Assembly: GCA_004563405.1 (NCBI GenBank)
Contig: SFTH01000013.1
Span: 15,073-79,072 of the forward strand
Direction: 5' to 3'
DNA length: 64,000 nt
Source of the DNA: a bacterium
GTDB taxonomy: Bacteria > Bacillota > Clostridia > Christensenellales > Aristaeellaceae
The notes under the pieces were generated by a model. It was not told the origin of the DNA. It was given only the letters and a program-made list of their open reading frames with translations, and did not search any database. This document shows, in pieces, positions 1 through 9,278 of this stretch (the first letter of the stretch is position 1; each line of letters starts with the position of its first letter). Made by a program: the position numbers and the translations under genes.

Positions 1-277
1 TCAGGCGGGAGGAAATCGTGAGACAGAGAATCTCATAACCGCCCTTGCGAAGCATCCGAAAGGTATTCAGGAAGCTGGAGAGCGTCGCCTGCGAGGTGTG
101 CACGGTTTCAATGTGCTCCGCGACCAGCTGCTCCGCCTTGTCGTCCCCCTCGATGCATCCCTCCTTCGCACTGTGTCCGAGGGAGATGGAGTAGCTCATG
201 GGAACGATGACCACGCCCAGCCGGGTCGCCTCCTCATGGGTGACGTAAGCCGTACTGTCGGTTACAATTGCGATCAT
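1..277 (-). CDS. DegV family fatty-acid-binding protein, N-terminal part
   Basis: Partial gene; the window edge removes the C-terminal two thirds, and 92 codons are visible. The start gives MIAIVTDSTAYV, the typical DegV opening in which the TDST stretch lies at the fatty-acid site, followed by a TSQATLSSF stretch of the kind that contacts the lipid head group. DegV/FakB-type proteins hold a single fatty acid in the cytoplasm and in some Firmicutes hand it to the FakA kinase. Its ATG overlaps the accA stop codon (ATGA), so it is translationally coupled as the last visible gene of the fatty-acid synthesis operon. That context supports a lipid role. No FakA partner is visible in the window. Confidence 0.85.
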   Translation of the reverse strand, partial: MIAIVTDSTAYVTHEEATRLGVVIVPMSYSISLGHSAKEGCIEGDDKAEQLVAEHIETVHTSQATLSSFLNTFRMLRKGGYEILCLTISSRL

Positions 278-1053
278 ACGGGTTCACCCCCGATTTTCCG
301 AAATCTTGCGTATCGCGCCTCCAGGAGAGCGTCTACGCCCATTTGGGTCTTTTTGCGGAAGGCTGCGGCGAGTTCCGCCTTCAGGCCGTCCATGTCCTTT
401 TCAAGCGCCTCCGCGCAGGGAAGCACCCTTTCGATGATGCCGAAGCCGTGGAGATCCTGCGCTGTGAGCTTCAGGCTCTCCGCCGCCTCCCTGGCCCTGC
501 CCGCATCCTTCCAGAGGATGCTCGCGGCACCCTCCGGCGAAATGACCGAATAGTACGCGTCCTCCAGCATCCACACCTCATCCGTGACTGCCAGCGCCAG
601 CGCGCCTCCGCTTCCGCCCTCTCCGATCACAATGCTGATCGAGGGCGTGCGCACCGTAATCAATTCGTACATGTTCTCCGCGATGGCCTGACCCTGTCCG
701 CGCTCCTCTGCGCCGATGCCGCAGTACGCGCCGGAAGTATCCACCAGGCAGAGTATGGGCCGGTGAAACTTTTCCGCCAGACGAATCTGGCGGAGGGCCT
801 TGCGATAGCCCTCGGGATTGGCGGATCCAAAGTTCCGATAGAGCTTTTCCGCCGTCGTCGTGCCCTTTTCGATGCCGATGACGGTGATGGGCATGCCGTT
901 GAGCGTTCCGATGCCCGCAACCACGGCAGGGTCGTCACCAAAGCGGCGATCGCCGTGCATCTCCGTAAAGTCCTCCACCAGCGCGCGGATGTAGCTCAGC
1001 GCCGTGGGTCTGCCCGCGCTGCGCGAGGCCTGAACACACTCGTATGCTTTCAT
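274..1053 (-). CDS. accA: Acetyl-CoA carboxylase carboxyltransferase subunit alpha
   Basis: AccA pairs with AccD to move the carboxyl group from carboxybiotin on BCCP to acetyl-CoA, giving malonyl-CoA for fatty-acid synthesis. The 259-residue product carries family hallmarks: an N-terminal RPTAL and HGDR segment and the crotonase-like core with GEGGSGGALAL and ISPEGAASILWKD. The chosen start, MKAYECVQAS, has GGGAGG just upstream and its ATG overlaps the accD stop (ATGA). A longer reading frame starting at 1122 would run 70 bases into accD with low-complexity sequence and is unlikely. It is shorter than the roughly 315-residue proteobacterial AccA because it lacks the N-terminal helical extension, as is common in Firmicutes. 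Confidence 0.95.
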   Translation of the reverse strand: MKAYECVQASRSAGRPTALSYIRALVEDFTEMHGDRRFGDDPAVVAGIGTLNGMPITVIGIEKGTTTAEKLYRNFGSANPEGYRKALRQIRLAEKFHRPILCLVDTSGAYCGIGAEERGQGQAIAENMYELITVRTPSISIVIGEGGSGGALALAVTDEVWMLEDAYYSVISPEGAASILWKDAGRAREAAESLKLTAQDLHGFGIIERVLPCAEALEKDMDGLKAELAAAFRKKTQMGVDALLEARYARFRKIGGEPV

Positions 1054-1919
1054 TCCTGCGCCTCCCTTCGATGCAGCCGCAGCAGCTTGCTGAGGCACTC
1101 CTTCATCGCCCGGCGGTCGCAAATCATGTCCAGGAAGCCCTTGTCCAGCAGGAATTCAGACCTCTGGAAGCCCTCCTTGAGCTTCTGCCGTATGGTCTGC
1201 TCAATGACGCGCGGCCCCGCAAAGCCGATCAGTGCGTCCGGTTCGCCGATGATGATGTCACCCTCCATGGCGAAGCTGGCCATCACGCCGCCCGTCGTGG
1301 GGTCGCTGAGCACGGCGATAAACAGGCCGCCCGCGTCCGAGTGACGCTTGACTGCGCCGGTCGTCTTCGCCATTTGCATCAGAGAAAACACGCCCTCCTG
1401 CATGCGCGCGCCGCCGGAAGTGCAGCAACCGACCACCGGAAGATGCCGTTCCAGCGCATATTCAAACAGGCGGGTAATCTTCTCTCCCACCGCCGTTCCC
1501 ATGGACCCCATGATGAAGGACGGATCCATGGCGAACAGGCAACAGGGATTCTGTTCGATGGTGCACACGCCGGTGATCACGCCCTCGTTTTCTCCGGACT
1601 GCGCCCGCGCCTGGGTGAGTTTCTGCTGATAGCCCTCGAAGCTGATGGGATCTCCGCCCTCCAGCTCCGGCCAGAGCTCCTCGAAGCTGTCCGCATCGGC
1701 CAGCAGCGCAGTGCGACGGCGCGCACCGATGCGGAAGTGATGGCCGCATGCGGGACATACGTCCGCGCAGCGCCCCAGATCGTCCACGGCGTGCATCGCC
1801 TTGCAGTTGGGACAGGAGACGTAGAGTTCCTCTGTAATCTCCGGGCTCTGATAATTGTCCGCCTCGCCTGCGCCCTCCAGCGCGTTGCGCGGACGGCGAA
1901 ACAGGTTTCTGTTAAGCAT
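1050..1919 (-). CDS. accD: Acetyl-CoA carboxylase carboxyltransferase subunit beta
   Basis: This is the zinc-binding partner of AccA in the carboxyltransferase half-reaction. The 289-residue protein has the diagnostic N-terminal four-cysteine zinc ribbon (C36-x2-C39 and C55-x2-C58), then the crotonase-like domain with CTSGGARMQEG and the PTTGGVMASFAM segment that forms the acyl-CoA pocket, and GFAGPRVIEQT further on. It starts 3 bases after the accC stop and its own stop overlaps the accA start, so the three acc subunits should be made in balance. Length and motifs are ordinary for the family. Confidence 0.96.
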   Translation of the reverse strand: MLNRNLFRRPRNALEGAGEADNYQSPEITEELYVSCPNCKAMHAVDDLGRCADVCPACGHHFRIGARRRTALLADADSFEELWPELEGGDPISFEGYQQKLTQARAQSGENEGVITGVCTIEQNPCCLFAMDPSFIMGSMGTAVGEKITRLFEYALERHLPVVGCCTSGGARMQEGVFSLMQMAKTTGAVKRHSDAGGLFIAVLSDPTTGGVMASFAMEGDIIIGEPDALIGFAGPRVIEQTIRQKLKEGFQRSEFLLDKGFLDMICDRRAMKECLSKLLRLHRREAQE

Positions 1920-1922
1920 TGC

Positions 1923-3254
1923 TTACCTCCCGTTGAGATACTCCGTGGTGTAGCTGCCCTCCTGAAAGCCGCGCTCGGCGATCAGGTCGGACTGCATAAA
2001 GCCCGTGTGCTCCACGCCCTCGATCACCATTTCGCACAGCGCTGCCTGCATCTTGCGTATGGCCTCCGCGCGGGTCGGCGCGTGCACGATCAGCTTGGCG
2101 ATCATGGAGTCATAGAAGGGTGGAATGACATAGTCCTGATACAGGGCGGTATCAAAGCGCACCCAGGGGCCGCCTGGAACGTGCAGAAGCTTCACCTTGC
2201 CCGCGCAGGGGCGAAAGTTCTCCGCCGGATTCTCCGCGTTGATGCGACACTCAATGGCATGGCCGGAGAGATTCACATCCTTCTGGGCGAAGGAGAGCTC
2301 AAGACCCGCGGCCACGCGGATCTGCCACTTGACCAGATCAATTCCCGTCACCATCTCTGTTACGGGATGCTCCACCTGAAGGCGGGTGTTCATCTCCATG
2401 AAGTAGAACTTCTTGTCCTGGGTCAACAGAAATTCAACCGTGCCCACGCCCTCGTAGTTTACAGCTTTTGCCGCGCGATAGGCCGCTTCAAACATCTCTG
2501 CGCGAAGGGAGGCGTCCACCGCGGGCGACGGGCTCTCCTCGATCAATTTCTGATGCAGGCGCTGCATGGAACACTCGCGCTCGCCCAGCACGACCACGTT
2601 TCCGTGGGCGTCACAGAGAAGCTGCACCTCGATGTGCTTGACGTTCTCCAGCAGCTTTTCCATGTAGACCGCGCCGTCGCCGAAAGCGCTCTCCGCCTCC
2701 GCCCGCGCAGAGAAGAAGGCGTTCTCCAGCTCCTCCGGCGCGTCCACCCGGCGAATTCCGCGCCCGCCGCCGCCGGATCGGGCCTTGATCAGCAGCGGAT
2801 AGCCGATGCGCGCGCCCTCCTCCTTCAGCTGTTCGACGCTCTTCACGAGGTCGCAGCCGGGCACGACGGGCACGCCCGCCGCGCGCATGGTGCGCTTGGC
2901 CTCGTCCTTGTCGCCCATCCGCCGGATCACGTCCGCAGTCGGACCGATGAACTTGATCTTGCATCGCTCGCAGAGCTCAGCAAAGCGCGCGTTTTCCGAG
3001 AGCAGGCCATATCCCGGATGGATGGCCTGCGCCCCGGTGACGATGGCCGCCGAGAGCACCGAGGGCATGCTTAAATAGCTCTGGGAAGCGGGAGCCGCGC
3101 CAATGCACACGCTCTCGTCCGCCAGGGACACATGAAGCGCGTCGCGATCGGCCTCGGAAAACACCGCGACCGTCGAGATGCCCATTTCTTTGCAGGAGCG
3201 TATGACGCGCACAGCGATTTCGCCCCTGTTTGCAATCAAAATCTTGGGAAACAA
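1923..3254 (-). CDS. accC: Acetyl-CoA carboxylase, biotin carboxylase subunit
   Basis: AccC carboxylates the biotin on BCCP using ATP and bicarbonate, the first half-reaction of malonyl-CoA synthesis. The 443-residue product shows the N-terminal FPKILIANRGEIAVR nucleotide-binding fold, the ATP-grasp glycine-rich loop (SGGGGRGIRR), the GERECSMQRLHQK segment and the catalytic MEMNTRLQVEHPVTE motif, and ends with the usual C-terminal lid-like region. Length is normal. It lies between fabZ and accD in the operon; 49 bases separate it from the fabZ stop. Confidence 0.96.
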   Translation of the reverse strand: MFPKILIANRGEIAVRVIRSCKEMGISTVAVFSEADRDALHVSLADESVCIGAAPASQSYLSMPSVLSAAIVTGAQAIHPGYGLLSENARFAELCERCKIKFIGPTADVIRRMGDKDEAKRTMRAAGVPVVPGCDLVKSVEQLKEEGARIGYPLLIKARSGGGGRGIRRVDAPEELENAFFSARAEAESAFGDGAVYMEKLLENVKHIEVQLLCDAHGNVVVLGERECSMQRLHQKLIEESPSPAVDASLRAEMFEAAYRAAKAVNYEGVGTVEFLLTQDKKFYFMEMNTRLQVEHPVTEMVTGIDLVKWQIRVAAGLELSFAQKDVNLSGHAIECRINAENPAENFRPCAGKVKLLHVPGGPWVRFDTALYQDYVIPPFYDSMIAKLIVHAPTRAEAIRKMQAALCEMVIEGVEHTGFMQSDLIAERGFQEGSYTTEYLNGR

Positions 3255-3303
3255 CCAAAATCCTCCCGTCGTTCACCCACCGTGAAAGAATTCCCGCAAG
3301 CGC

Positions 3304-3717
3304 TCACTGCGGGATAATGAAGGAAAATTCGCCCGACGCGCAGAGCTCGCCCTCGACGCGCGCCTCGCCCCTGACCACATAGACGTTCATCTTCTGGCGC
3401 AGCAGCGAGGAACTGATCTCCAGCGTGTCGCCCGGACGCACCATTCTGCGGAAGCGCACCTTGTCGATGCCCGCGTAATAGGCCGTCTTTCCCCGAATCG
3501 AATCGGCAAAGAGTACGCAGCTCGCCTGGGCAATGATTTCGCACTGCACCACGCCGGGCATTACCGGATTTCCGGGAAAGTGCCCGTCAAAGAACCACTC
3601 ATCTCCCCGTGCGCGATAGCGTCCGTGGGCGACGCCCGCCTCGTCCGTCCAGGCCTCGTCCAGCAAAAGCATGCTGTTTCTGTGGGGCAGTATCTGCATC
3701 AGTTCGTCTCGGTTCAC
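3304..3717 (-). CDS. fabZ: 3-hydroxyacyl-ACP dehydratase FabZ
   Basis: FabZ removes water from 3-hydroxyacyl-ACP to give trans-2-enoyl-ACP in chain elongation. The hot-dog-fold signature is clear: PHRNSMLLLD near the N terminus, then the DGHFPGNPVMPGV motif with the catalytic histidine (about residue 46) and the glutamate in QCEIIAQAS. The best start is a GTG at 3717, seven bases after an AGGAGG ribosome site; this gives 137 residues, slightly below the usual 140-150. The open frame extends further upstream, but only inside accB. It sits between accB and accC, the usual Firmicutes order. Confidence 0.94.
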   Translation of the reverse strand: MNRDELMQILPHRNSMLLLDEAWTDEAGVAHGRYRARGDEWFFDGHFPGNPVMPGVVQCEIIAQASCVLFADSIRGKTAYYAGIDKVRFRRMVRPGDTLEISSSLLRQKMNVYVVRGEARVEGELCASGEFSFIIPQ

Positions 3718-3728
3718 GTTTCTTCCTC

Positions 3729-4184
3729 CTAGCACAGCTTGAACAGCGGCTGGCCATATTCCACCACGTCGCCGTTGTGCACGCACACGTCCACGACCTC
3801 GCCGTCAAATTCGGCGGTAATTTCGTTCATCAGCTTCATGGCTTCAATGATGCACACCACGTCGCCCTTTTTGACCCTGCTTCCAATTTCAACGTAGGGC
3901 TTCGCGTCCGGTGAAGCGGCCGCGTAGAACACGCCCACCATGGGACTCTTGATCTCCCGCGCCCGGTTGAAGTCCACCGGTGCGCTCTCCGCGGGCAGAA
4001 CCGCGGTCGCGATCTCTCCGGCGGGTACCGCAGCCGGTGCAGCAGCCGCTACGGGCGCGGTTGCAACCACCTGTTCGCGCTCACAGTCGATGCGGATGTG
4101 GGTCTCGTTTTCTGAAATCTCCAGCGTGCTCAGGCCGTTCTCGCGCACGATCTGCGCAAGCTCCCGTATCTGACGAATGTTCAT
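3729..4184 (-). CDS. accB: Biotin carboxyl carrier protein of acetyl-CoA carboxylase
   Basis: BCCP carries the biotin that shuttles carboxyl groups between AccC and the AccAD carboxyltransferase. The 151-residue protein has the classic layout: an N-terminal helical segment (about 1-40), an Ala/Pro-rich flexible linker (about 41-70) and a C-terminal biotinyl domain with the EAMKLMNE motif, in which Lys117 is the biotinylation site. The start MNIRQIREL was preferred to an upstream ATG because its ATG overlaps the fabF stop (ATGA). Downstream it is separated from fabZ by 11 bases that contain the fabZ ribosome site. Confidence 0.96.
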   Translation of the reverse strand: MNIRQIRELAQIVRENGLSTLEISENETHIRIDCEREQVVATAPVAAAAPAAVPAGEIATAVLPAESAPVDFNRAREIKSPMVGVFYAAASPDAKPYVEIGSRVKKGDVVCIIEAMKLMNEITAEFDGEVVDVCVHNGDVVEYGQPLFKLC

Positions 4185-5413
4185 ACACACCTCCGCAACG
4201 CGATGGCTGCATTGTGGCCGCCAAAGCCGAGGGAAACGGAAATTGCCGCGTCCGCCTGCAACTGCAGTGCATGATTGGGCACATAGTTCAGATCGCACTC
4301 GGGATCCGGCTCCTGCAGGTGAATCGTCGGGAAGATGACGCCGCGGGAGAGCGCCAGCGCGCAGGCGATGCACTCGACCGCACCCGCCGCGCCCAACATG
4401 TGGCCCGTCATGGATTTGGTGGAGCTGATGAGCGCCGCGCGAGCCGCCTCCTCGCCCAATGCGAGCTTGATCGCCCGGGTCTCGGTGGAATCGTTGAGAG
4501 GCGTACCCGTACCGTGGGCGTTGATGTAGAGCACGCCCTCGGGCTTCCCGGCCTCCTCGAAGGCCAGGCGGATGGCGCGTCCACCCTCCACGCCCTCCGG
4601 CGCGGGCGCAGTAATGTGGTGGGCGTCGCAGGTATTGCCATATCCCGCCAGCTCCGCGTAGATGTGCGCGCCGCGCGCGACGGCATGCTCGTAGCTCTCC
4701 AGAACCACGATGCCCGCGCCCTCGCCCATCACGAAACCGCCCCTGCGCCTGTCAAACGGAAGGGAAGCTTCCTCGGGATTCTCAGCCTCTGAGAGCGCCT
4801 TGCAGTTCGCAAAGCCGCCCATCGCCAGCGGATTGATGGCCGCCTCGCTGCCACCGGCAATGATCGCGTCGGCATAGCCAAAGCGGATGGCGCGGAAGGC
4901 CTCGCCGATGGTGTTGGTGGAGGTTGCGCAGGCGGTAACCACCGGCAGGCTCGGGCCCTTGCAACCAAAGCGTATGGCGATGTTGCCCGCCGCGATGTTG
5001 GAGATCATCATCGGAACAAACAGGGGCGATACGCGGGACGGGCCGCGCTTGCCGAGCTTGTCGCACTCCGCCATCAGCGTGCTGATGCCGCCGATGCCGC
5101 TGCCCACATACACGCCGAAGCGCTCCGGGTCCACCTTCCCCTCAATGCCGCTGTCCTGCATCGCTTCAATGGCGGCCGCCATGGCGTACTGAGTGAATAG
5201 ATCCATGCGCCGGGTGTCGCCTCTGGCAATTCCGAAGCGCTCCGGATCAAAATCCTTGACCTCCGCCGCCACATGAATCTTCAATCCATCGGGTTCGAAG
5301 CGCGTGATCTTATCCACGCCGCACTTGCCTGCGCTGAGGCTTTCGAAGATGGTCTCAATATCTGAACCGACGGGCGTAACTGCGCCCATGCCGGTGATGA
5401 CTACTCTGTTCAT
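4181..5413 (-). CDS. fabF: Beta-ketoacyl-ACP synthase II
   Basis: FabF elongates acyl-ACP by decarboxylative Claisen condensation with malonyl-ACP. The 410-residue thiolase-fold protein has the Cys-His-His triad: Cys162 in TACATSTNT, a histidine in [14 protein letters not shown] and a histidine in [12 protein letters not shown], plus GFGGHNA near the C terminus. The start [10 protein letters not shown] follows an AGGAGG site by about six bases; in-frame upstream ATGs lie in the fabG-fabF gap and lack such a site. The stop codon overlaps accB. It is the only condensing elongation enzyme in the operon; initiation is by FabH. Confidence 0.96.
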   Translation of the reverse strand: MNRVVITGMGAVTPVGSDIETIFESLSAGKCGVDKITRFEPDGLKIHVAAEVKDFDPERFGIARGDTRRMDLFTQYAMAAAIEAMQDSGIEGKVDPERFGVYVGSGIGGISTLMAECDKLGKRGPSRVSPLFVPMMISNIAAGNIAIRFGCKGPSLPVVTACATSTNTIGEAFRAIRFGYADAIIAGGSEAAINPLAMGGFANCKALSEAENPEEASLPFDRRRGGFVMGEGAGIVVLESYEHAVARGAHIYAELAGYGNTCDAHHITAPAPEGVEGGRAIRLAFEEAGKPEGVLYINAHGTGTPLNDSTETRAIKLALGEEAARAALISSTKSMTGHMLGAAGAVECIACALALSRGVIFPTIHLQEPDPECDLNYVPNHALQLQADAAISVSLGFGGHNAAIALRRCV

Positions 5414-5470
5414 TGTAACCTCCTGCCAGCGGAGCATCGCGCCCGCACCTGCGGGTGCGTGCATCCGCAT

Positions 5471-6208
5471 TTAGATGTACATGCCGCCGTCCACCTTCAG
5501 GACGCAGCCGGTGATGTAAGCCGCCTCGTCTCCGGCAAGGAAGCGCACGGCGTTTGCAATGTCCTCGGGCTGTCCGATGCGGCCCATGGGAACTGCGCTG
5601 AGGCCGTTTTTCAGCGCGGCCTCGCTCATGCCCCGGGTCATGTCTGTCTCGATAAAGCCTGGCGCGACGGCGTTCACGGTGATGCCGCGGGAGGCGACCT
5701 CCCGGGCGATGGTCTTGGTCAGACCGATCAGGCCGGCCTTGCTGGCGGAATAATTCGCCTGGCCGGGGTTGCCCATCATGCCGGACACGGAGGAGATGTT
5801 TACAATCCTTCCGGAGCGGCGGCGAATGAATATGGGCAGACAGGCGTGAATCATGTTGAACGCGCCCGTCAGGTTGGTATCCAGTACGGCGCGGAAATCC
5901 TCCGTGGTCATGCGCATCGCCAGCGCGTCGCGCACGATGCCCGCATTGTTGACCAGGATGTCCGGCGCGCCCAGCTGCTCGCTCACCGCCTTGGCGGCTT
6001 CGTTCGCCTGCGCGCCGTCGGAAACGTCGCAGCGCAGGCTGAGCGCGCGAACGCCCTTCTCCTCGATCAGGCCGACGGTCTCCTTCGCTGCGTCCTCTCG
6101 CCCGGCGTAGAGGATGGCTACGTCGCATCCGGCCTCCGCGAGCTTCAGCGCAATGGCGCGTCCAATGCCCCGGGAACCGCCAGTCACCAGCGCAATCTTC
6201 CCCTTCAT
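5471..6208 (-). CDS. fabG: 3-oxoacyl-ACP reductase FabG
   Basis: FabG reduces 3-oxoacyl-ACP to 3-hydroxyacyl-ACP with NADPH. The protein is a standard short-chain dehydrogenase: TGGSRGIGRA for nucleotide binding, NNAG, an active-site serine in the NISSV region, YSASKAG with the catalytic Tyr-x3-Lys, and NAVAPGFIETDMT near the C terminus. The ATG at 6208 overlaps the fabD stop (ATGA) as elsewhere in this operon and lies ten bases after GGAGG; a GTG two codons upstream (6214) is an alternative but only four bases from GGAGG. Length about 245, normal for FabG. Confidence 0.95.
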   Translation of the reverse strand: MKGKIALVTGGSRGIGRAIALKLAEAGCDVAILYAGREDAAKETVGLIEEKGVRALSLRCDVSDGAQANEAAKAVSEQLGAPDILVNNAGIVRDALAMRMTTEDFRAVLDTNLTGAFNMIHACLPIFIRRRSGRIVNISSVSGMMGNPGQANYSASKAGLIGLTKTIAREVASRGITVNAVAPGFIETDMTRGMSEAALKNGLSAVPMGRIGQPEDIANAVRFLAGDEAAYITGCVLKVDGGMYI

Positions 6209-7122
6209 CGGCACAGTTCCTCCTTCAGCTTCTCCAGATCCTCCGGCTTCTCCACGTTGTATACGCGCGCGCCGGGGATCGTCTTGCGAATCAGGCCGGA
6301 GAGCGTCTTTCCCGCGCCCAGCTCCACAAAGACCTCCGCACCTGCGGCGGCCATGTTCTCAACGCTCTCCTGCCAGCGCACCGGGTTGGACACCTGGCGA
6401 CTGAGCAGCTGCGCGCCGTCCACGGCGTAGGGCTGCGCGGTTGCGTTTGCGTACAGCGGAATTCTGGGGACGTTCAGTCTCTGTCCGGAGAGATACTCCG
6501 CGAGATCCGCAGAGGCCGCACCCATCCAGGGCGTGTGGAACGCGCCGCTGACGTTGAGGCGAAGCATGCGACCCTTTTCTGCGATCACGCGCGCGGCAAG
6601 CGCATCGTAGATCTCCGCCCTACAGGCGACCACCGTCTGTCCGGGGCAGTTGTAGTTGACGGGATAGGCCGCGTCCGGGAATTCCCGGCAGATGGCCTCC
6701 ACCGCCTCCGGGCTCAGCCGCAGCACGGCGCCCATTGCGCCGCTGACGCGACCGGCACATTCCTGCATCCGCTCGCCCCGGCGAACCACGAAGCGGAAGG
6801 CCTGCTCAAAGTCCATCACGCCCGCAAATCCCGCCGCAACCACTTCACCCAGGGAGAATCCGGCACAGAAGGACGGCGCAACGCCCGCTTCTACCGCAGC
6901 CTCCGCGCACGCGTAATCCATTGCAAACAGGCAGGGCTGGGTGTTCACCGTCTGTGCGAGCGCGTCGGCGCTGCCGTGAAAGCACATCTCCAGCGTGCCG
7001 GGGCGGATGGCCTCCGCACGGTCAAAGGCGGCGCGGGCGGCGGCAGAATGCTCGTAGAGCTCCCTACCCATGCCCGGATACTGCGCGCCCTGACCGGCAA
7101 ATACGAATGCTACCTTACCCAT
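6205..7122 (-). CDS. fabD: Malonyl-CoA:ACP transacylase
   Basis: FabD loads malonyl groups from CoA to ACP. The 305-residue protein opens with FVFAGQGAQYPGMG and carries the nucleophile serine (about Ser90) in GFSLGE; the residue before the serine is Phe, where most family members have His (GHSLGE), a mild deviation. The second catalytic residue, the histidine of SGAFHTPWM, is present, as is QPCLFAMDYA in the oxyanion region. The start overlaps the fabK 3' end by 13 bases, so coupling is expected. Confidence 0.94.
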   Translation of the reverse strand: MGKVAFVFAGQGAQYPGMGRELYEHSAAARAAFDRAEAIRPGTLEMCFHGSADALAQTVNTQPCLFAMDYACAEAAVEAGVAPSFCAGFSLGEVVAAGFAGVMDFEQAFRFVVRRGERMQECAGRVSGAMGAVLRLSPEAVEAICREFPDAAYPVNYNCPGQTVVACRAEIYDALAARVIAEKGRMLRLNVSGAFHTPWMGAASADLAEYLSGQRLNVPRIPLYANATAQPYAVDGAQLLSRQVSNPVRWQESVENMAAAGAEVFVELGAGKTLSGLIRKTIPGARVYNVEKPEDLEKLKEELCR

Positions 7123-8057
7123 TTTGCGCCCTCCGAGAGCAGCTTCTCCGCTTCGGCAAACATCTCGACGATGATCTCCCGGGCGCTCTGCTCCTTCTTC
7201 ACCAGAGCCGCAATCTGGCCGCTCATGATGGTGCCGCGCTCCATATCACCGTCGACGGCCGCCTTGCGCAGCGCACCGGCGCCGAACTTTTCAATTTCCT
7301 CATTGGTGCGGGTGGAATCGTACTCCATTGCGCCCATCTCGCGGGAGAAGGGATTCTTCAGGCAGCGCACGGGATGGCCCAGCCGCTTGCCGGTCACGAC
7401 GGTGTCGATGTCCCGCGCTGCGAGGATCTTCTTCTTGTAATTGGGGTGCACCTGGCACTCCTCGGCCACGAGGAAGCGGGTGCCCACCTGCACGCCCTGC
7501 GCGCCCAGCATGAACGAAGCCGCAACGCCGCGACCGTCGCCGATGCCGCCCGCAGCCAGCACCGGAATGTCCACCGCGTCCACCACCTGGGGCACGAGCG
7601 TCATGGTCGTCAGCTCGCCGACGTGTCCGCCGGACTCGCAGCCCTCGGCGATGACCGCCACGGCGCCCTCGCGGGCCACGCGCTTCGCAATCGCCGTGGA
7701 GGGAACCACGGGCACGACCTTGATGCCCACGGGAACCCACTCCTTCATGTAGATGCCGGGCAGGCCTGCGCCGGTGGTAACCACGGGAACCTTCTCCTCG
7801 AGAATCACCTTCGCCACCTCCGCAGCGAAGGGGCTCATGAGCATGACGTTCACGCCAAAGGGCTTGTCCGTCATCTCCCGGCAGGCGCGGATTTCATTGC
7901 GCACATATTCTCCGGGCGCGTTCATGGCGGAAATGATGCCCAGTCCGCCCGCATTGGAAACCGCAGCGGCCAGCTTGTGCTCGCTCACCCAGGCCATGCC
8001 GCCCTGGAAGATCGGATATTCGATGCCAATCCGATCGCAAACATCGGTGTGCATCAT
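7110..8057 (-). CDS. fabK: Enoyl-ACP reductase II (FMN-dependent) FabK
   Basis: FabK carries out the last reduction of each elongation cycle with NAD(P)H and FMN. The 315-residue protein is a nitronate-monooxygenase-like TIM barrel: PIFQGGMAWVS at the N terminus, the phosphate-binding VIAEGCESGGHVG motif and LAAGGIGDGRG. The ATG at 8057 overlaps the acpP stop (ATGA); a second ATG follows at once. No FabI, FabL or FabV is seen in the window, so this is the enoyl reductase of the operon. FabK enzymes are known to be insensitive to triclosan-type FabI inhibitors. Confidence 0.94.
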   Translation of the reverse strand: MMHTDVCDRIGIEYPIFQGGMAWVSEHKLAAAVSNAGGLGIISAMNAPGEYVRNEIRACREMTDKPFGVNVMLMSPFAAEVAKVILEEKVPVVTTGAGLPGIYMKEWVPVGIKVVPVVPSTAIAKRVAREGAVAVIAEGCESGGHVGELTTMTLVPQVVDAVDIPVLAAGGIGDGRGVAASFMLGAQGVQVGTRFLVAEECQVHPNYKKKILAARDIDTVVTGKRLGHPVRCLKNPFSREMGAMEYDSTRTNEEIEKFGAGALRKAAVDGDMERGTIMSGQIAALVKKEQSAREIIVEMFAEAEKLLSEGAKWVR

Positions 8058-8278
8058 GCGTTTTTTGCCTCTTCAATGCGGGCGACCAGCGCCTTCATGT
8101 CGGTCACGTCGTGGTCGAGCTCGATGCTCACGCCCAGCTCGTCTTCAATCTGCATCACGAGATCCGCGATATCCAGGGAGTCCACAGCCAGCTCCTCGAA
8201 AGTGGAGTCCGGGGTAATGGTGGTCACGTCGATGCCCTTGTAATCAGCCAGCTTGGCGGCGATGGTCTCGAAAGTCAT
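8054..8278 (-). CDS. acpP: Acyl carrier protein
   Basis: ACP carries growing acyl chains on a 4'-phosphopantetheine arm. The 74-residue acidic protein shows the modification motif VDSLDIADL, with Ser34 as the attachment site, and a four-helix layout. The start at ATG 8278 is decided by a GGAGG site eight bases upstream; extending to a TTG at 8293 would place that site inside the gene. It lies between fabH (43 bases upstream) and fabK (ATGA overlap), as in other MarR-headed fab operons. Confidence 0.95.
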   Translation of the reverse strand: MTFETIAAKLADYKGIDVTTITPDSTFEELAVDSLDIADLVMQIEDELGVSIELDHDVTDMKALVARIEEAKNA

Positions 8279-8321
8279 GGTATTTTCCTCCAATTTTGTC
8301 TTTAATCTATGGATCAGGGAA

Positions 8322-9278
8322 TCAATCCCTCGTCCAGCTCAGCACGCACGCGCCCGTGGTCAGGCCCGCGCCAAAGGCGCTCAGCGCCAGTTTGTCCCCC
8401 TTATGCAGCTCGCCCGCGCGGTTGATTTCATCCAGCAGGATGGGAATGCTCGCCGAGGAGCAATTGCCGCGCTTGTAGACGTTCGATGGGAACTTTTCCT
8501 CCGGCTGCTTCAGGCGGGCACGCACCGCGTCCAGGATGCGCTTGTTCGCCTGGTGCAGCAGATAGTGGTCGATCTCGTCCAGCGCGAGGCCCGCCTCTTC
8601 CACCACAGTCCTCAGATCCGCCGTGGAATGGGACACTGCGAAGCGGTAGATCTCCGGCCCGTCCATGTACAGACTGGTCATGGGCTTCGGATTGATCGCG
8701 AAGGGGCTGTTGCCCGGATTGGGATAGAGGTTGAGGGGCACGGCGTTTCCATCGCTGGTGAGATGCGCATGGAAGAGTCCCTCTCCGCCGTCCACCACGA
8801 CGGCGCCCGCGCCGTCGCCGAAGAGCACGCAGGTGGAGCGATCGGTCCAATCCACCAGGCGGCTCATGCCCTCCGCGCACACGACGAGCATGCGGCCAGC
8901 CTTGCCCGCGCGAAGATAGGCGTCCGCCAGATCCAGCGCGTAGATAAAGCCCGCGCACGCGCCGTTGATGTCCACGGCGGGACAGGCTGCGCCGATCTCC
9001 TTCTGCAGGAGGCAGGCCAGCGAAGGCGTAACCGTGTCGCCCTGTACGGTGGAGCAGAGGATGTAATCCACATCCCCCGCCTCCAGCCCCGCGTTTTCAA
9101 GCGCCAGCCGGGCGGCCTTTACCCCCAGTTCAAGCAGCGTTTCATCGGTCAGCATCTGGCGCGTCTGAATACCGGTGCGCGTGCGGATCCACTCGTCGCT
9201 GGTATCCAGAAACTCCGTCAGACGCTCATTGGTCAGCGTATAGACGGGAAGCGCGCTTCCCGTTCCCAGAATTCTCAT
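8322..9278 (-). CDS. fabH: Beta-ketoacyl-ACP synthase III
   Basis: FabH starts fatty-acid chains by condensing acyl-CoA with malonyl-ACP and so sets branched versus straight chain starts. The 318-residue protein has the Cys-His-Asn triad: Cys108 in DINGACAGF, a histidine in YLLHQANKRI and an asparagine in GNCSSASIP. It also has TRTGIQTR near residue 35 and FGAGLTTGA at the C terminus. Its ATG overlaps the stop of the upstream marR gene (ATGA), tying enzyme and regulator translation together. Confidence 0.96.
   Translation of the reverse strand: MRILGTGSALPVYTLTNERLTEFLDTSDEWIRTRTGIQTRQMLTDETLLELGVKAARLALENAGLEAGDVDYILCSTVQGDTVTPSLACLLQKEIGAACPAVDINGACAGFIYALDLADAYLRAGKAGRMLVVCAEGMSRLVDWTDRSTCVLFGDGAGAVVVDGGEGLFHAHLTSDGNAVPLNLYPNPGNSPFAINPKPMTSLYMDGPEIYRFAVSHSTADLRTVVEEAGLALDEIDHYLLHQANKRILDAVRARLKQPEEKFPSNVYKRGNCSSASIPILLDEINRAGELHKGDKLALSAFGAGLTTGACVLSWTRD

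Noticed and set aside
1044..3074. Long plus-strand open frame opposite accD and accC
   Set aside because: It is the antisense shadow of two firmly identified genes in GC-rich DNA; its translation is His/Arg/Ala-rich with no domain and no ribosome site.
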